64,000 nucleotides of DNA from Clostridiales bacterium. GTDB taxonomy: Bacteria > Bacillota > Clostridia > Oscillospirales > Acutalibacteraceae. The DNA lies in the NCBI GenBank assembly GCA_022801595.1, contig JAAWSO010000002.1:1-64000 (forward strand). Reading direction: 5' to 3'. A model generated the notes under the pieces. The model was not told where the DNA came from. It searched no databases and was given only the letters and a program-made list of their open reading frames with translations. Positions 17,626 to 25,575 of this stretch are shown piece by piece; the stretch's first letter is position 1, and the number at the start of each line of letters is the position of its first letter. Made by a program: the position numbers and the translations under genes.

Positions 17626-19719
17626 TTATTTCACACTGAAAAGAAGTTTTCCATAGGTGGGATATGGCCAATAGCTTTCGCCCACCAAGGATTCAATTTC
17701 ATCCGCAATGACGCGGGTTGCTTCCATTTGCGCGAACACCACATCGCGGTAATAGCGTCCTAACTCCTTAATACCTTCGACATTTGCCGCTTTCGCCACA
17801 ATCTGCTCCAGTTTCTCGTTTTGCATATACAGCTCGGAAGACAGGTGAGACAGGCGGGTCAGCAAGGTTTCCTCCAAATGGCAGGGTATCGTTTCCGATA
17901 ACTGCTTTTTGTTGCATGCAGTCTGGCTTAAATCCTTCATGTATGCACAAACAGCAGGGAGGATGTCTTTCTTGACCATGTCAACCATAGTCAAGGCTTC
18001 AATATTAAGCTGCTTGGTATAATTCTCGAGGGTGATTTCATAACGAGAATATACCTCGCATTCAGATAGAACGCCATGTTTGGTCAGCAGATGGATGTTT
18101 TTCTCACTAATGTAGTAAGGAACCGCATCCGCTGCGGATTGCAGGTTGAGCAAGCCGCGTTTTTCGGCCTCCTCCACCCACTCAGCAGAATAGTTGTTGC
18201 CATTAAAGATAATGCGCTTGTGCTCTTTGATCGTCCTGCGCAACAGGTTGCGCAAAGCCGGCCGGAATTCTTCCGCTTGCTCCAGCTCGTCGGCAAATTC
18301 ACACAAAACATCCGCGATGGCGGTGTTGAGCATGTAGTTGGGACAGGCGATGGAGGCGGCGGAGCCTACCATCCGGAACTCAAATTTATTGCCGGTAAAG
18401 GCGAAAGGGGAGGTGCGGTTGCGGTCTGTCGTATCTTTGGCAAACCGCGGCAGATAATCCACACCGATCTCCATATATTCCTTATCCGGCGTTTCATAAA
18501 CACTGCCATCCACCATAGATTGGAGGATATCGGTCAGTTCGTCGCCTAAAAAGATGGAAACAATGGCCGGAGGGGCCTCGCTGGCGCCCAGCCGGTGATC
18601 GTTGCCGGCAGTCGCCACAGTCATCCGAAGCAGATCCTGATGGACGTCTACCGCCTTGATAATCGCGGTAAGGAAGAGCAGGAATTGTGCGTTCTCACGG
18701 GGAGATTCTCCTGGCTCCAACAGGTTCACGCCATTGTTTGTGGACATGGACCAGTTATTGTGCTTGCCGCTGCCGTTAACGCCCGCGAAAGGCTTCTCAT
18801 GGAGCAGGCAGGTTAAGCCGTGGCGTGAGGCAACTTGTTTCATCACTTCCATGGTTAGTTGGTTGTGATCCGTTGCGATATTGCTTGTGGTAAAAATCGG
18901 AGCGAGTTCATGTTGGGCCGGTGCAGCTTCATTGTGCTTGGTCTTGGAGAGGATTCCAAGCTTCCAAAGCTCTTCGTCCAAGTCCTTCATATAAGCGGAA
19001 ACCCGGGGCTTGATCACACCGAAATAGTGGTCTTCCAGCTCCTGGCCCTTGGGAGGCTTGGCGCCGAATAAGGTGCGGCCGGTGTAGAGCAAATCCTTGC
19101 GTTGTTCATACAGCGCTTTGTCAATGAGAAAATATTCCTGCTCCGCGCCCACCGTCGTGGTGACGTGGGTGGTTTCCGTATCGCCAAACAGGCGGAGGAT
19201 CCGCACTGCCTGCCGGTCGATCAAATCCATGGAGCGGAGCAAAGGGGTTTTTTTGTCCAATGCTTCTCCGCCAAAGGAACAGAAGGTGGTGGGGATGCAC
19301 AAGGAGCCGTCCTTCAAAAAAGCGTTGGAGGTCGGGTCCCAGGCTGTGTAGCCCCGGGCTTCAAAGGTGGCACGCAGGCCGCCGGAAGGAAAGCTGGAAG
19401 CATCCGGCTCTCCTTTGATCAACTCTTTGCCGGAAAATTCCATGATGACTTTGCAGTTATCCACCGCGGTGATAAAGCTATCGTGCTTTCCCGCGGTAAT
19501 GCCAGTCATCGGCTGGAACCAGTGGGTAAAATGGGTAGCCCCATGCTCCACTGCCCAATTTTTCATGGCGTTAGCCACAGAATTCGCAACGGTCTGATCT
19601 AATGGTTTGCCGTCTTCTCGCGTTTTACGAAAAGCTTTATAAATCTCTTTTGGCAGTCTGGCGCGCATGATATCGTCATTGAACACCAGACAGCCAAATA
19701 GTTCCGGAATATTGCTCAT
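17626..19719 (-). CDS. glnN: Glutamine synthetase type III
   Basis: A 697-residue protein of GSIII size (about 700, unlike about 450 for GSI). Features include the GSIII N-terminus with WAVEHGATHFTHWFQPMTG, the SFPSGGLRATFEARGYTAWD stretch, the ATP-site GSGKHNNWSMSTN, and NRTSPFAFTGNKFEFR. It makes glutamine from glutamate, ammonia and ATP. Start at 19719 follows GAGGTGAG on the minus strand. With amt downstream it forms an ammonium uptake and assimilation unit. Confidence 0.95.
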   Translation of the reverse strand: MSNIPELFGCLVFNDDIMRARLPKEIYKAFRKTREDGKPLDQTVANSVANAMKNWAVEHGATHFTHWFQPMTGITAGKHDSFITAVDNCKVIMEFSGKELIKGEPDASSFPSGGLRATFEARGYTAWDPTSNAFLKDGSLCIPTTFCSFGGEALDKKTPLLRSMDLIDRQAVRILRLFGDTETTHVTTTVGAEQEYFLIDKALYEQRKDLLYTGRTLFGAKPPKGQELEDHYFGVIKPRVSAYMKDLDEELWKLGILSKTKHNEAAPAQHELAPIFTTSNIATDHNQLTMEVMKQVASRHGLTCLLHEKPFAGVNGSGKHNNWSMSTNNGVNLLEPGESPRENAQFLLFLTAIIKAVDVHQDLLRMTVATAGNDHRLGASEAPPAIVSIFLGDELTDILQSMVDGSVYETPDKEYMEIGVDYLPRFAKDTTDRNRTSPFAFTGNKFEFRMVGSAASIACPNYMLNTAIADVLCEFADELEQAEEFRPALRNLLRRTIKEHKRIIFNGNNYSAEWVEEAEKRGLLNLQSAADAVPYYISEKNIHLLTKHGVLSECEVYSRYEITLENYTKQLNIEALTMVDMVKKDILPAVCAYMKDLSQTACNKKQLSETIPCHLEETLLTRLSHLSSELYMQNEKLEQIVAKAANVEGIKELGRYYRDVVFAQMEATRVIADEIESLVGESYWPYPTYGKLLFSVK

Positions 19720-20144
19720 GTATGAAATCTCACCTCGTCCGTATCAATCAGTTTGAAAGAACCACATTCACTCCCTCAAAAATATCACAATAGCAATAAC
19801 CAAAAAAGAGCCCATAGCTTCCCTACCACTACAGAACTCTAAACTGCTTACGAATTCATTATATTAATTTGTACCTGAAAAGTCAATGGTTAAATGGGAA
19901 TTTGAACAGAGAAATCCCAAGATTATGAGGAATTCGAAATAGATTCCAAAGAATTATCACATGTGAGTAAAAAAGCAGAAGAATCCCAATTATTTTATCC
20001 AATATCGCAGGGGAATTTTAAACGAATTAAGAAAAGAAATGGATGGACATGAGAAAGAACAAAATTTTCCTTACCTTTAATTAGAGAGAAATTTTCCAGG
20101 TTTCCCAGGAGTTTTTTTCGTGTATGGAAAGATGCCTCGAATTG
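19720..20144. other. AT-rich intergenic region upstream of glnN
   Basis: No gene is supported. The part nearest glnN should hold its promoter and any nitrogen-control site, but I could not pick a single convincing -35/-10 pair. The rest is AT-rich without coding potential. Confidence 0.4.
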
Positions 20145-20181
20145 AAAAAATCCCGGCGTTGTTTCTAATGCCAGGATTTTT
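20145..20181 (-). terminator. Hairpin terminator for the VanZ-like gene
   Basis: On the minus strand AAAAATCCTGGCATT and AACGCCGGGATTTTTT form an imperfect stem with a T-rich 3' side, about 100 bases after the VanZ-like gene. Confidence 0.55.
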
Positions 20182-20281
20182 GCATGTTTTGCTTTTGGTT
20201 GTTGGAAAGCTGGTTGGCACCACGTTATGAGAAGAAAAAGATAGAAGAAATAAAAATGGGTGAAATCTGCTAAGACATTTG

Positions 20282-20896
20282 TTAAATAACAATGGAAGCA
20301 ATTAGGCTGAACGCAGACGAAATCAGAGATTCCTGTCGAATAAGAACGCTTTGTGATTCAGTTTTGAGATGAAATAGTTGGACGAAATTAGGCGCAAAAT
20401 GATTTAAAATTCGGAAAATCCCGTATCCAATGAGGGTTCCCAGTGTATTGGTCATAACGTCATTAATATCCGTAATACCTGATAAGGAAAAAATCTGTAG
20501 ACATTCAATTGTTAAGGAAAGCAAGAAGCCAAACAAAATTGTGCGCAATAAGGATTTGTTTTCTTTCCAAGACAGAGAGAAGAAGAATCCTAAGGGAACG
20601 AAAAGGAGCACATTAGCCAAGTATTGTTTATAGTCAGAGAGAATATCCAGAAACGGGATCAGGTTGATTTCGGGCCTTAGTGTTATCTCTGAAATCAAAG
20701 GGATTCCGGTAATCTCGAACGTGATGATAAGAAAGAAAACAAATACGAAGCTGCCGAGCTGATGAAGGGAGACGAAAGGGCGATTTTTCTGAATGATGAG
20801 GACTACCTGCATAATAATCCAGAATAATCCACCCAACAGAATTGACCAAACACTATTTTGCGCAATACTCTGGAGTATCTCAAGTATTTCTATCAT
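20282..20896 (-). CDS. VanZ-like membrane protein
   Basis: A 204-residue protein with about five membrane spans. The VanZ-family core is visible: EINLIPFLDIL, then NVLLFVPLGFFFSL, ECLQIFSLSGITDINDVMTN and TLGTLIGYGIF. I start at ATG 20896 behind AGAAGG; an upstream ATG at 20959 lacks a ribosome site. VanZ homologues are widespread in Firmicutes and mostly of unknown function; with no vanHAX genes nearby, glycopeptide resistance should not be inferred. Confidence 0.8.
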   Translation of the reverse strand: MIEILEILQSIAQNSVWSILLGGLFWIIMQVVLIIQKNRPFVSLHQLGSFVFVFFLIITFEITGIPLISEITLRPEINLIPFLDILSDYKQYLANVLLFVPLGFFFSLSWKENKSLLRTILFGFLLSLTIECLQIFSLSGITDINDVMTNTLGTLIGYGIFRILNHFAPNFVQLFHLKTESQSVLIRQESLISSAFSLIASIVI

Positions 20897-21004
20897 CTGA
20901 TAACCTTCTTTCATTATATTCATTAAAAATATATTACAATATAAAATAATTGAAATCAATATAGGAAAATAAAAAATTTATTTGTTTTGTAGAAGTTTAT
21001 AGTA

Positions 21005-21036
21005 TTGACAAGTTAAAATTAAAGATATAATAATAT
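21005..21036 (+). promoter_or_regulatory. Promoter of the secreted-protein gene
   Basis: TTGACA at 21005-21010 is followed by overlapping -10-like sequences (TATAAT at 21026, TAATAA at 21028, TAATAT at 21031). Spacing of 15 to 20 bases leaves the exact -10 uncertain. Confidence 0.5.
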
Positions 21037-21104
21037 TATATAAAGTAATATGTTAACAAAATATATTGCTTTATTTGTTTATATTGAAAGGAGAACTGAC
21101 TAAA

Positions 21105-21743
21105 ATGAAAGCAAACCTGAAAAAAACAAGAGTACTGGCCATGATTTTTTCTGCGTTGGTAATGGCTTCTGCCTGTTCGATGACGGCATTTGCGAAAGAC
21201 AATGAAATTCATGAGCTAACCACACATCCGTCCTATTTAGCAGAAGAGGAAATTGCATTGGAACAATCCACGGAAGAGGGATTGCATGTTGATTTGACAA
21301 ATGTAACCCCCATACGAGACGATGAAGCCATTGTTCACACTTTGACCGAGAAGCCTTCTTATCTGATTTCTGATTCTGGAATTTCTTTTTATGGAGATAA
21401 ACAGCCAGGAGATGTATGGGAAGTTCCATACCGCGGAGCGTATTCCTTTAATGGGGAATGTGCGTTAAGAGGGAACTTATATACCAATTATTTGGTTACT
21501 GGTCAGTATAGCTATACTGTGACAGTGACCTGTGACAGTAAATCTGCCTCAGCAGTTACTTGCTATGGCTTTAACGCAAGTTCTTCCAAGCCCAATGATC
21601 CAATTAATTCCATGACCATATCACCAGGCCAAACAAAAACCATGAAGCTGACTGGGCTTTCTACTATTTCCAAGGTATACCTTAGGTTTACACCAGTTAC
21701 TAGTAGTTATAGCCGTACCTATGTGAGAGGACAAATTTCATAA
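21105..21743 (+). CDS. Secreted protein of unknown function
   Basis: A 212-residue protein with a clear signal peptide (MKANLKKTRVLAMIFSALVM..., cut after AFA near residue 27). The mature N-terminus has an approximate internal repeat: HELTTHPSYLAEEEI and HTLTEKPSYLISDSG. The C-terminal half is Ser/Thr/Tyr-rich and looks beta-stranded (QYSYTVTVTCDSKSASAVTC). The ATG follows AAAGGAG (21088-21094). I do not recognise the family. It has its own promoter and terminator. Confidence 0.65.
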   Translation: MKANLKKTRVLAMIFSALVMASACSMTAFAKDNEIHELTTHPSYLAEEEIALEQSTEEGLHVDLTNVTPIRDDEAIVHTLTEKPSYLISDSGISFYGDKQPGDVWEVPYRGAYSFNGECALRGNLYTNYLVTGQYSYTVTVTCDSKSASAVTCYGFNASSSKPNDPINSMTISPGQTKTMKLTGLSTISKVYLRFTPVTSSYSRTYVRGQIS

Positions 21744-21770
21744 ATAAAAATTGAGAGTTATAACTAAAAC

Positions 21771-21812
21771 AGCAAAAACCGTTGCTTCTAATTTGAAGCA
21801 ACGGTTTTTGCT
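21771..21812. terminator. Bidirectional terminator between convergent genes
   Basis: Perfect 18-base arms (AGCAAAAACCGTTGCTTC and its complement, 21771-21788 and 21795-21812) with a six-base loop. It serves the secreted-protein gene and the convergent DUF4317 gene. Confidence 0.9.
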
Positions 21813-21831
21813 TTGATGGAAGAATGGAGTA

Positions 21832-22974
21832 CTATTTTTCCTCTTCTGCAATATGAATTGGAATCCCATTGACTTCCACCCCTTCGTCCGCGCGGATCAA
21901 AATGTACTTAGTGCCATTGATGATCCTGGTCTCGATCAGATCCCTGCGCTCGGGGTTGACCTGGATGGTTACATCTGGGGTGCGGATGCGGAACTGTTTG
22001 CTATCAATTAAGTTTTTCGGAGTGATTTGGGTTTCCGAACCGAATTCGGTGTCGTATTTTTCGTCAAAAGCGGTCACATGGGATTCAGATACCCCACAGG
22101 ACTCCAGAACATGCTTGACGGTATTTTTTGTGATCATCAGCGGTTCTGGATCTTTCCGTTCTTTGTGATCTTCGATCATGATGCAGAGCTGTTCATGAAC
22201 GGCTTGTACCACATCATAGCTGCAATCTTCAGCCAGCGTACCCCCTAACATAGATTGGAAGGTTTCCTGCTGCTCGGCAGCCGGCATGGGGATTTCCGTA
22301 TGAAAAACCGTATCCACAAATTCTTGGTGGCTTTCGGCAATATTCCTGGAATAATAGAGGGCATTGTACAGGTTGGTACTACGATCATCAAAGGCAGGAA
22401 ACAGGAAGCCAAGTTCTGGAGGGGATACCACCCAATCGGTTTTTAGATTGCGGAAAACATTGTCTGTCATGTAGTATCCCAAAACTGGTTTGGTCATCTT
22501 AATGGGACAGATGCTGCATAAAATGTAGGAATACATCTCGGAGGATGCGTCTTCCATGGATTCTCCATCCTTACCGCGGAAGGGGACGTCATAGGTATCA
22601 TAAGCTAACAGGATCAAATAATGGCCTTCCAAATGTAAGGTTTCAATGACCCGTTGGAAAAAGGTCTGGACGCTTTCCTCGTCTTTCAGAGCGGAATCTT
22701 TGAGCGCCATCAAAAGTTTGTGCTCCTCGCTGTCTACGACCTGTTGGGTGGAGAAGGTGATGTCGATCAGGTTTTTCCCCAAAGTACCGGACAAGGTTTT
22801 TTTCAGAATGGTCAAGATTTTTTCGGTTTCTTCCTCTTGCGTGAATGCTAGGGATTGATGGATTTCGGAAACAATTTCTCGTTTATCATTGACATAACAC
22901 CCGCGGATGTGGGTGATGTTACTTTTGTCTGGCCGAAAACGGCGGCGGATTTCAGCAATTTCTTTTTCGTTCAT
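21832..22974 (-). CDS. DUF4317 family protein
   Basis: A 380-residue soluble protein recognised as DUF4317 from its opening (MNEKEIAEIRRRFRPDKSNI, then GCYVNDKREIVSEIHQSLA) and the central CSICPIKMTKPVLGYY. The family is common in gut Clostridia and has no known function. ATG 22974 follows GGGAGGAG; an ATG eight codons earlier is less well placed. Monocistronic. Confidence 0.8.
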   Translation of the reverse strand: MNEKEIAEIRRRFRPDKSNITHIRGCYVNDKREIVSEIHQSLAFTQEEETEKILTILKKTLSGTLGKNLIDITFSTQQVVDSEEHKLLMALKDSALKDEESVQTFFQRVIETLHLEGHYLILLAYDTYDVPFRGKDGESMEDASSEMYSYILCSICPIKMTKPVLGYYMTDNVFRNLKTDWVVSPPELGFLFPAFDDRSTNLYNALYYSRNIAESHQEFVDTVFHTEIPMPAAEQQETFQSMLGGTLAEDCSYDVVQAVHEQLCIMIEDHKERKDPEPLMITKNTVKHVLESCGVSESHVTAFDEKYDTEFGSETQITPKNLIDSKQFRIRTPDVTIQVNPERRDLIETRIINGTKYILIRADEGVEVNGIPIHIAEEEK

Positions 22975-23103
22975 ATGGTTCTCCTCCCAAACTAACATGG
23001 AAATGATTCTTTATTTATGACACCCAGCCTAGTGTGGGCGTGTTGCAGCAGCCTAACATTTTTTGGAACAAGCACAATTACATAGCTTGCTTCCTTTATA
23101 TAT
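22975..23103. other. Intergenic region upstream of the DUF4317 gene
   Basis: No gene seen. It continues into a diverged copy of the dispersed intergenic repeat at 23104-23208. Beyond that, 23209-23446 holds only a weak hairpin (AAAGTCG.../...CGACTTT, about 23400-23434) downstream of the flavodoxin-like gene. Confidence 0.4.
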
Positions 23104-23208
23104 GATTATTGTACCATACCTGCGGTGAGCAAGTTGCGCCCGTCTCCATTTTTTTCCTAAAAGTTTGGCGGCATTGCATGCCTACTTGTGTGTGATTATT
23201 GTACCATA
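23104..23208 (-). repeat. Diverged copy of the dispersed ~105 bp repeat
   Basis: A unit of about 90 bases is bracketed by identical 15-base GATTATTGTACCATA sequences (23104-23118 and 23194-23208). Read on the minus strand it aligns with the tandem repeats at 49.1 kb: the GCAAGT(T/C)GCGC block and the CCTGCGG(T/C)G block follow the TATTATACCA-like end. It is the most diverged copy. Confidence 0.6.
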
Positions 23209-23446
23209 AAATTCCATGAAAATGAAGCAAGACTTTTGTCGAAATAAAATGGGATTTTCAACCTATTGAAGCAAATGAGATACATGTTTATCGATCCATA
23301 TCCCTCTTGTTTTCTGGCATGAAATAACCGGAATATCCGATAAGAATTCCAGTTTGGGGCAGAACAGCTCGAAAGTGATATTGATTTCATAGTGAAACGA
23401 AAAAGTCGAAATACCAGCGGCATTCCGACTTTCTAATTTGGGCTAT

Positions 23447-24046
23447 TCAATGTCCATAGTTTCCATTTGTTGTTTTGCTCACCCCATATTTCTCCCCATA
23501 TCGAATCCAATATTTGGTGGAAGCTTTCAGATACGATCGTTTGGAGAGAGGTAGAGTAATCCGGAATTTTTCCGGTGTTTGTTTGGTGATGGCATTGGCT
23601 AATTGTTTCATCTTTCGCTTCGCCAAAAAAGCAAACGGAGTGGTCAAAATCCCTTCGCCTCCTCCAATCTGCAGGACAAAGCCAAAGGGGAAACCATGTT
23701 GCTTACAAAAAAGTTTTACTATATCACAAGCTCCTGGATTTTGTTCCGGTTTGAGAAATCCACAGCTGATCAGGACATGAACGGTAGGTTTTGTGGGGCT
23801 AGTATTTGTTCGGACTTCCTTGAGAAAATGCATGAGGGGCACTGGAAGCCCGTCGGCATATAGCGGGAACACCAAGAGTAGATCGGTATAATTCCCCAGT
23901 GCCTCACAGATATTTGCATGCTGTTTTTCTGTGACCATATATTCGGAGTAGTTGCCTTTCCAAAAGCGTTTAAAAATTTCAGCATACTGTTTAGAATTGG
24001 AACGGGGAGCCCGGGGGCTGCCATTGACGATCATCAAATTTCCCAT
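23447..24046 (-). CDS. Flavodoxin-like NAD(P)H-dependent oxidoreductase
   Basis: A 199-residue protein beginning MGNLMIVNGSPRAPRSNSKQ, the phosphate-binding opening of flavodoxin-like FMN proteins. LLLVFPLYADGLPVPLMHFL follows near residues 57-76, as in this fold, and IGGGEGI near 128 may contact the flavin. RBS CAGGAGGGAGC. It is preceded by two small co-oriented frames with overlapping ends. Substrate unknown. Confidence 0.7.
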   Translation of the reverse strand: MGNLMIVNGSPRAPRSNSKQYAEIFKRFWKGNYSEYMVTEKQHANICEALGNYTDLLLVFPLYADGLPVPLMHFLKEVRTNTSPTKPTVHVLISCGFLKPEQNPGACDIVKLFCKQHGFPFGFVLQIGGGEGILTTPFAFLAKRKMKQLANAITKQTPEKFRITLPLSKRSYLKASTKYWIRYGEKYGVSKTTNGNYGH

Positions 24047-24123
24047 GTTGCTCCCTCCTGTTGAATAGAAGCTGCCAGTTCTGCCTCTGGCACAAAGGAA
24101 ACTCGATGAGAATGGAACATCAT
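24034..24123 (-). CDS. Very small coupled open frame
   Basis: A 29-codon frame (MMFHSHRVSFVPEAELAASI...) starts at ATG 24123, overlapping the stop of the upstream small gene as ATGA, and runs 13 bases into the flavodoxin-like gene. The amino acid composition looks coding, but it is short and unrecognised. It may be a coupling peptide or a gene remnant. Confidence 0.3.
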   Translation of the reverse strand: MMFHSHRVSFVPEAELAASIQQEGATWEI

Positions 24124-24371
24124 ATTATGGGAATTGAATTGGAGAAAACATCGAAAAAGATTTTTTCTTCTTTGGAGAGGTTTCCATAGGTGAGAATCAA
24201 TGCGTCTTTTTCTATGACGTTTTGCTGTATATGATGCACTTCGCCATGATAAAGGCGAATAAATGCTTGTTGAGAGGGGATGGTGCGTTCCAGCATGGTT
24301 TTCATCACCGTATCATAGGAGCTAAAAATTACCCGGCTGACATAGATGAGTTTTCTGCTTTGTGCAATCAT
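24120..24371 (-). CDS. Hypothetical protein
   Basis: An 83-residue protein (MIAQSRKLIYVSRVIFSSYD...), mixed alpha/beta in appearance, unrecognised. The ribosome site is weak (AAAGAG). It sits just outside the left end of the 9.2 kb integrative element and would be first in a short unit with the flavodoxin-like gene. Confidence 0.4.
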   Translation of the reverse strand: MIAQSRKLIYVSRVIFSSYDTVMKTMLERTIPSQQAFIRLYHGEVHHIQQNVIEKDALILTYGNLSKEEKIFFDVFSNSIPII

Positions 24372-24389
24372 CGTCTCTTTATCAAATAA

Positions 24390-24443
24390 AAATAGGAGTC
24401 AACCCACAACAGTCTAACAAAACTGTTCATAAAGTTAACTCCT
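24390..24443 (-). terminator. Displaced terminator of the tRNA-fMet gene
   Basis: On the minus strand AGGAGTTAAC and GTTGACTCCT form an outer stem (one G-T pair) enclosing AACAGT/ACTGTT, followed by ATTTTTATTT. It lies directly beyond the 12 bp copy of the tRNA 3' end at 24451, so before integration it would have followed the tRNA CCA end by about 8 bases. Confidence 0.7.
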
Positions 24444-24450
24444 AATCAGA

Positions 24451-24462
24451 TGGTTGCGGGGG
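24451..24462. repeat. attL: copy of the tRNA-fMet 3' end
   Basis: TGGTTGCGGGGG here equals bases 33603-33614, the CCA-bearing 3' end of tRNA-fMet, in the same orientation. It marks the left junction of the element; the right copy is inside the intact tRNA gene. Confidence 0.75.
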
Positions 24463-24592
24463 TGCGCAACATATCTTACCTGAAATATTGTTTCGCTATT
24501 TTGTGCGAAGCCCCAAGGAGGAGAATTACTGATCTTCTTCCGTTGACGAATCCAAAGGGTCAAAATATTGCAATAAGAAAGCGAGATTTCTT

Positions 24593-24826
24593 TTATGCGT
24601 TTCTCGTCCAAAACTGTAAAAAATCCAGCAAGACAAAGCGGTCGTTGTCTGTGGCAGTGTCGGGAATTTGAATATCTGTTATCCGTTGGCCACAGGTGCC
24701 CGGCAGCAGCATTTCTAAAGCAAATTCAGAAGCGGTCAGAACGCGGCTGGTTCCGTTGTCGTAAAAGACTGTAATTTGCATATCATTTTGATCAAATAAA
24801 GCTTGGATTCGTTGGGTAAATGGCAA
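24593..24826 (-). CDS. Hypothetical protein of the integrative element
   Basis: A 77-residue acidic protein (MPFTQRIQALFDQNDMQITV...) starting at TTG 24826 behind AAAGGAGTGG (24841-24832). The frame is open upstream but only this start has a ribosome site. Unrecognised. A hairpin (AATCCGCTCC/GGAGCGGA, about 24856-24893) lies just upstream. First gene inside attL and transcribed toward the boundary. Confidence 0.5.
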   Translation of the reverse strand: MPFTQRIQALFDQNDMQITVFYDNGTSRVLTASEFALEMLLPGTCGQRITDIQIPDTATDNDRFVLLDFLQFWTRNA

Positions 24827-25005
24827 GAAAACCACTCCTTTGCAGCAGATAAAAAAAGAATCCGCTCCCAGTAAACCGAGATACAGGAGCGGAACAAGCA
24901 AAGATATACATAGTATCCTTTTTTATTCTACCATAGAACGAGTGACATGACAATAAATAAGGCGAGCGGATGGGGCTATTTTTCTCTAAAAAGCAGGAGA
25001 TTTTA

Positions 25006-25034
25006 TTGACAAATAATGATTGAATAATTATAAT
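25006..25034 (+). promoter_or_regulatory. Consensus promoter of the BrnTA module
   Basis: TTGACA (25006-25011) and TATAAT (25029-25034), spacer exactly 17. The expected transcription start, six or seven bases on, coincides with the A of the brnT ATG at 25041, so the mRNA would be leaderless. Confidence 0.85.
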
Positions 25035-25040
25035 ATAATT

Positions 25041-25325
25041 ATGGATACAATATATTTTGAATGGGACGAAAAGAAAAACGATATCAACCAAAAGAAGCAT
25101 GGAATTTCTTTTGAGGAAGCTAAGACAGTATTTTATGATGAAGAAGCATTAGTAATTGACGATCCCGAACACTCGGAGGAGGAAGAACGGTTTATCATTC
25201 TCGGCCTTAGCAAAAAGGCGAATTTGCTCGTGGTCTGTCATTGTTATCGGGCTTCTGATACTACAATTCGGCTGATATCTGCCCGAAAAGCGACGAAAAG
25301 CGAAGCAAAGCAATACCAGGAATGA
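25041..25325 (+). CDS. brnT: BrnT-family ribonuclease toxin
   Basis: A 94-residue protein with the BrnT opening YFEWDEKKNDINQKKHGISF, then EEAKTVFYDEEALVIDDPEH and the closing IRLISARKATKSE. BrnT toxins have a RelE-like fold and cleave RNA. The upstream in-frame ATG at 25020 lies between the promoter elements and cannot be in the message; ATG 25041 is at the predicted transcript start, and no ribosome site precedes it. The antitoxin follows with the stop inside its ribosome site. Confidence 0.85.
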   Translation: MDTIYFEWDEKKNDINQKKHGISFEEAKTVFYDEEALVIDDPEHSEEEERFIILGLSKKANLLVVCHCYRASDTTIRLISARKATKSEAKQYQE

Positions 25326-25335
25326 GGTGAATAAA

Positions 25336-25545
25336 ATGAGAGCAGAATACAATTTTTCCAACGCAAGAAAAAACCCTTACGCCAAAAAGCTAAAGAAACA
25401 AATTACAATTAATATTGACAGCGACACCATAGATTATTTCAAAACCCTAGCGGAGAGCACCGGTGTACCGTATCAAACATTGATTAATCTATACCTTGCC
25501 GATTGCGCGGAGCACAAAAAGCAATTACACATGACTTGGAATTAA
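25336..25545 (+). CDS. brnA: BrnA-like antitoxin (ribbon-helix-helix)
   Basis: A 69-residue basic protein: NPYAKKLKKQITINIDSDTI gives the ribbon strand, and DYFKTLAESTGVPYQTLINL the helices of an RHH fold, as in BrnA antitoxins, which bind BrnT and repress their own promoter. I take ATG 25336, six bases after GAGGTG (25324-25329), over a GTG at 25327. The module ends at the terminator at 25552. Confidence 0.78.
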   Translation: MRAEYNFSNARKNPYAKKLKKQITINIDSDTIDYFKTLAESTGVPYQTLINLYLADCAEHKKQLHMTWN

Positions 25546-25551
25546 AAACAG

Positions 25552-25575
25552 GGAGTTGTTGCAACTCCTTTTTTC
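25552..25575 (+). terminator. Intrinsic terminator of the BrnTA module
   Basis: GGAGTTG and CAACTCC form a stem with a TTG loop (25552-25568), followed by TTTTTTCTTTT. Confidence 0.8.

Noticed and set aside
20077-20301. Small protein gene downstream of the VanZ-like gene
   Set aside because: It runs through a terminator hairpin and has no start signals.
20282-20896. Glycopeptide resistance gene vanZ
   Set aside because: Only the family fold is present; no vanHAX or regulators accompany it.
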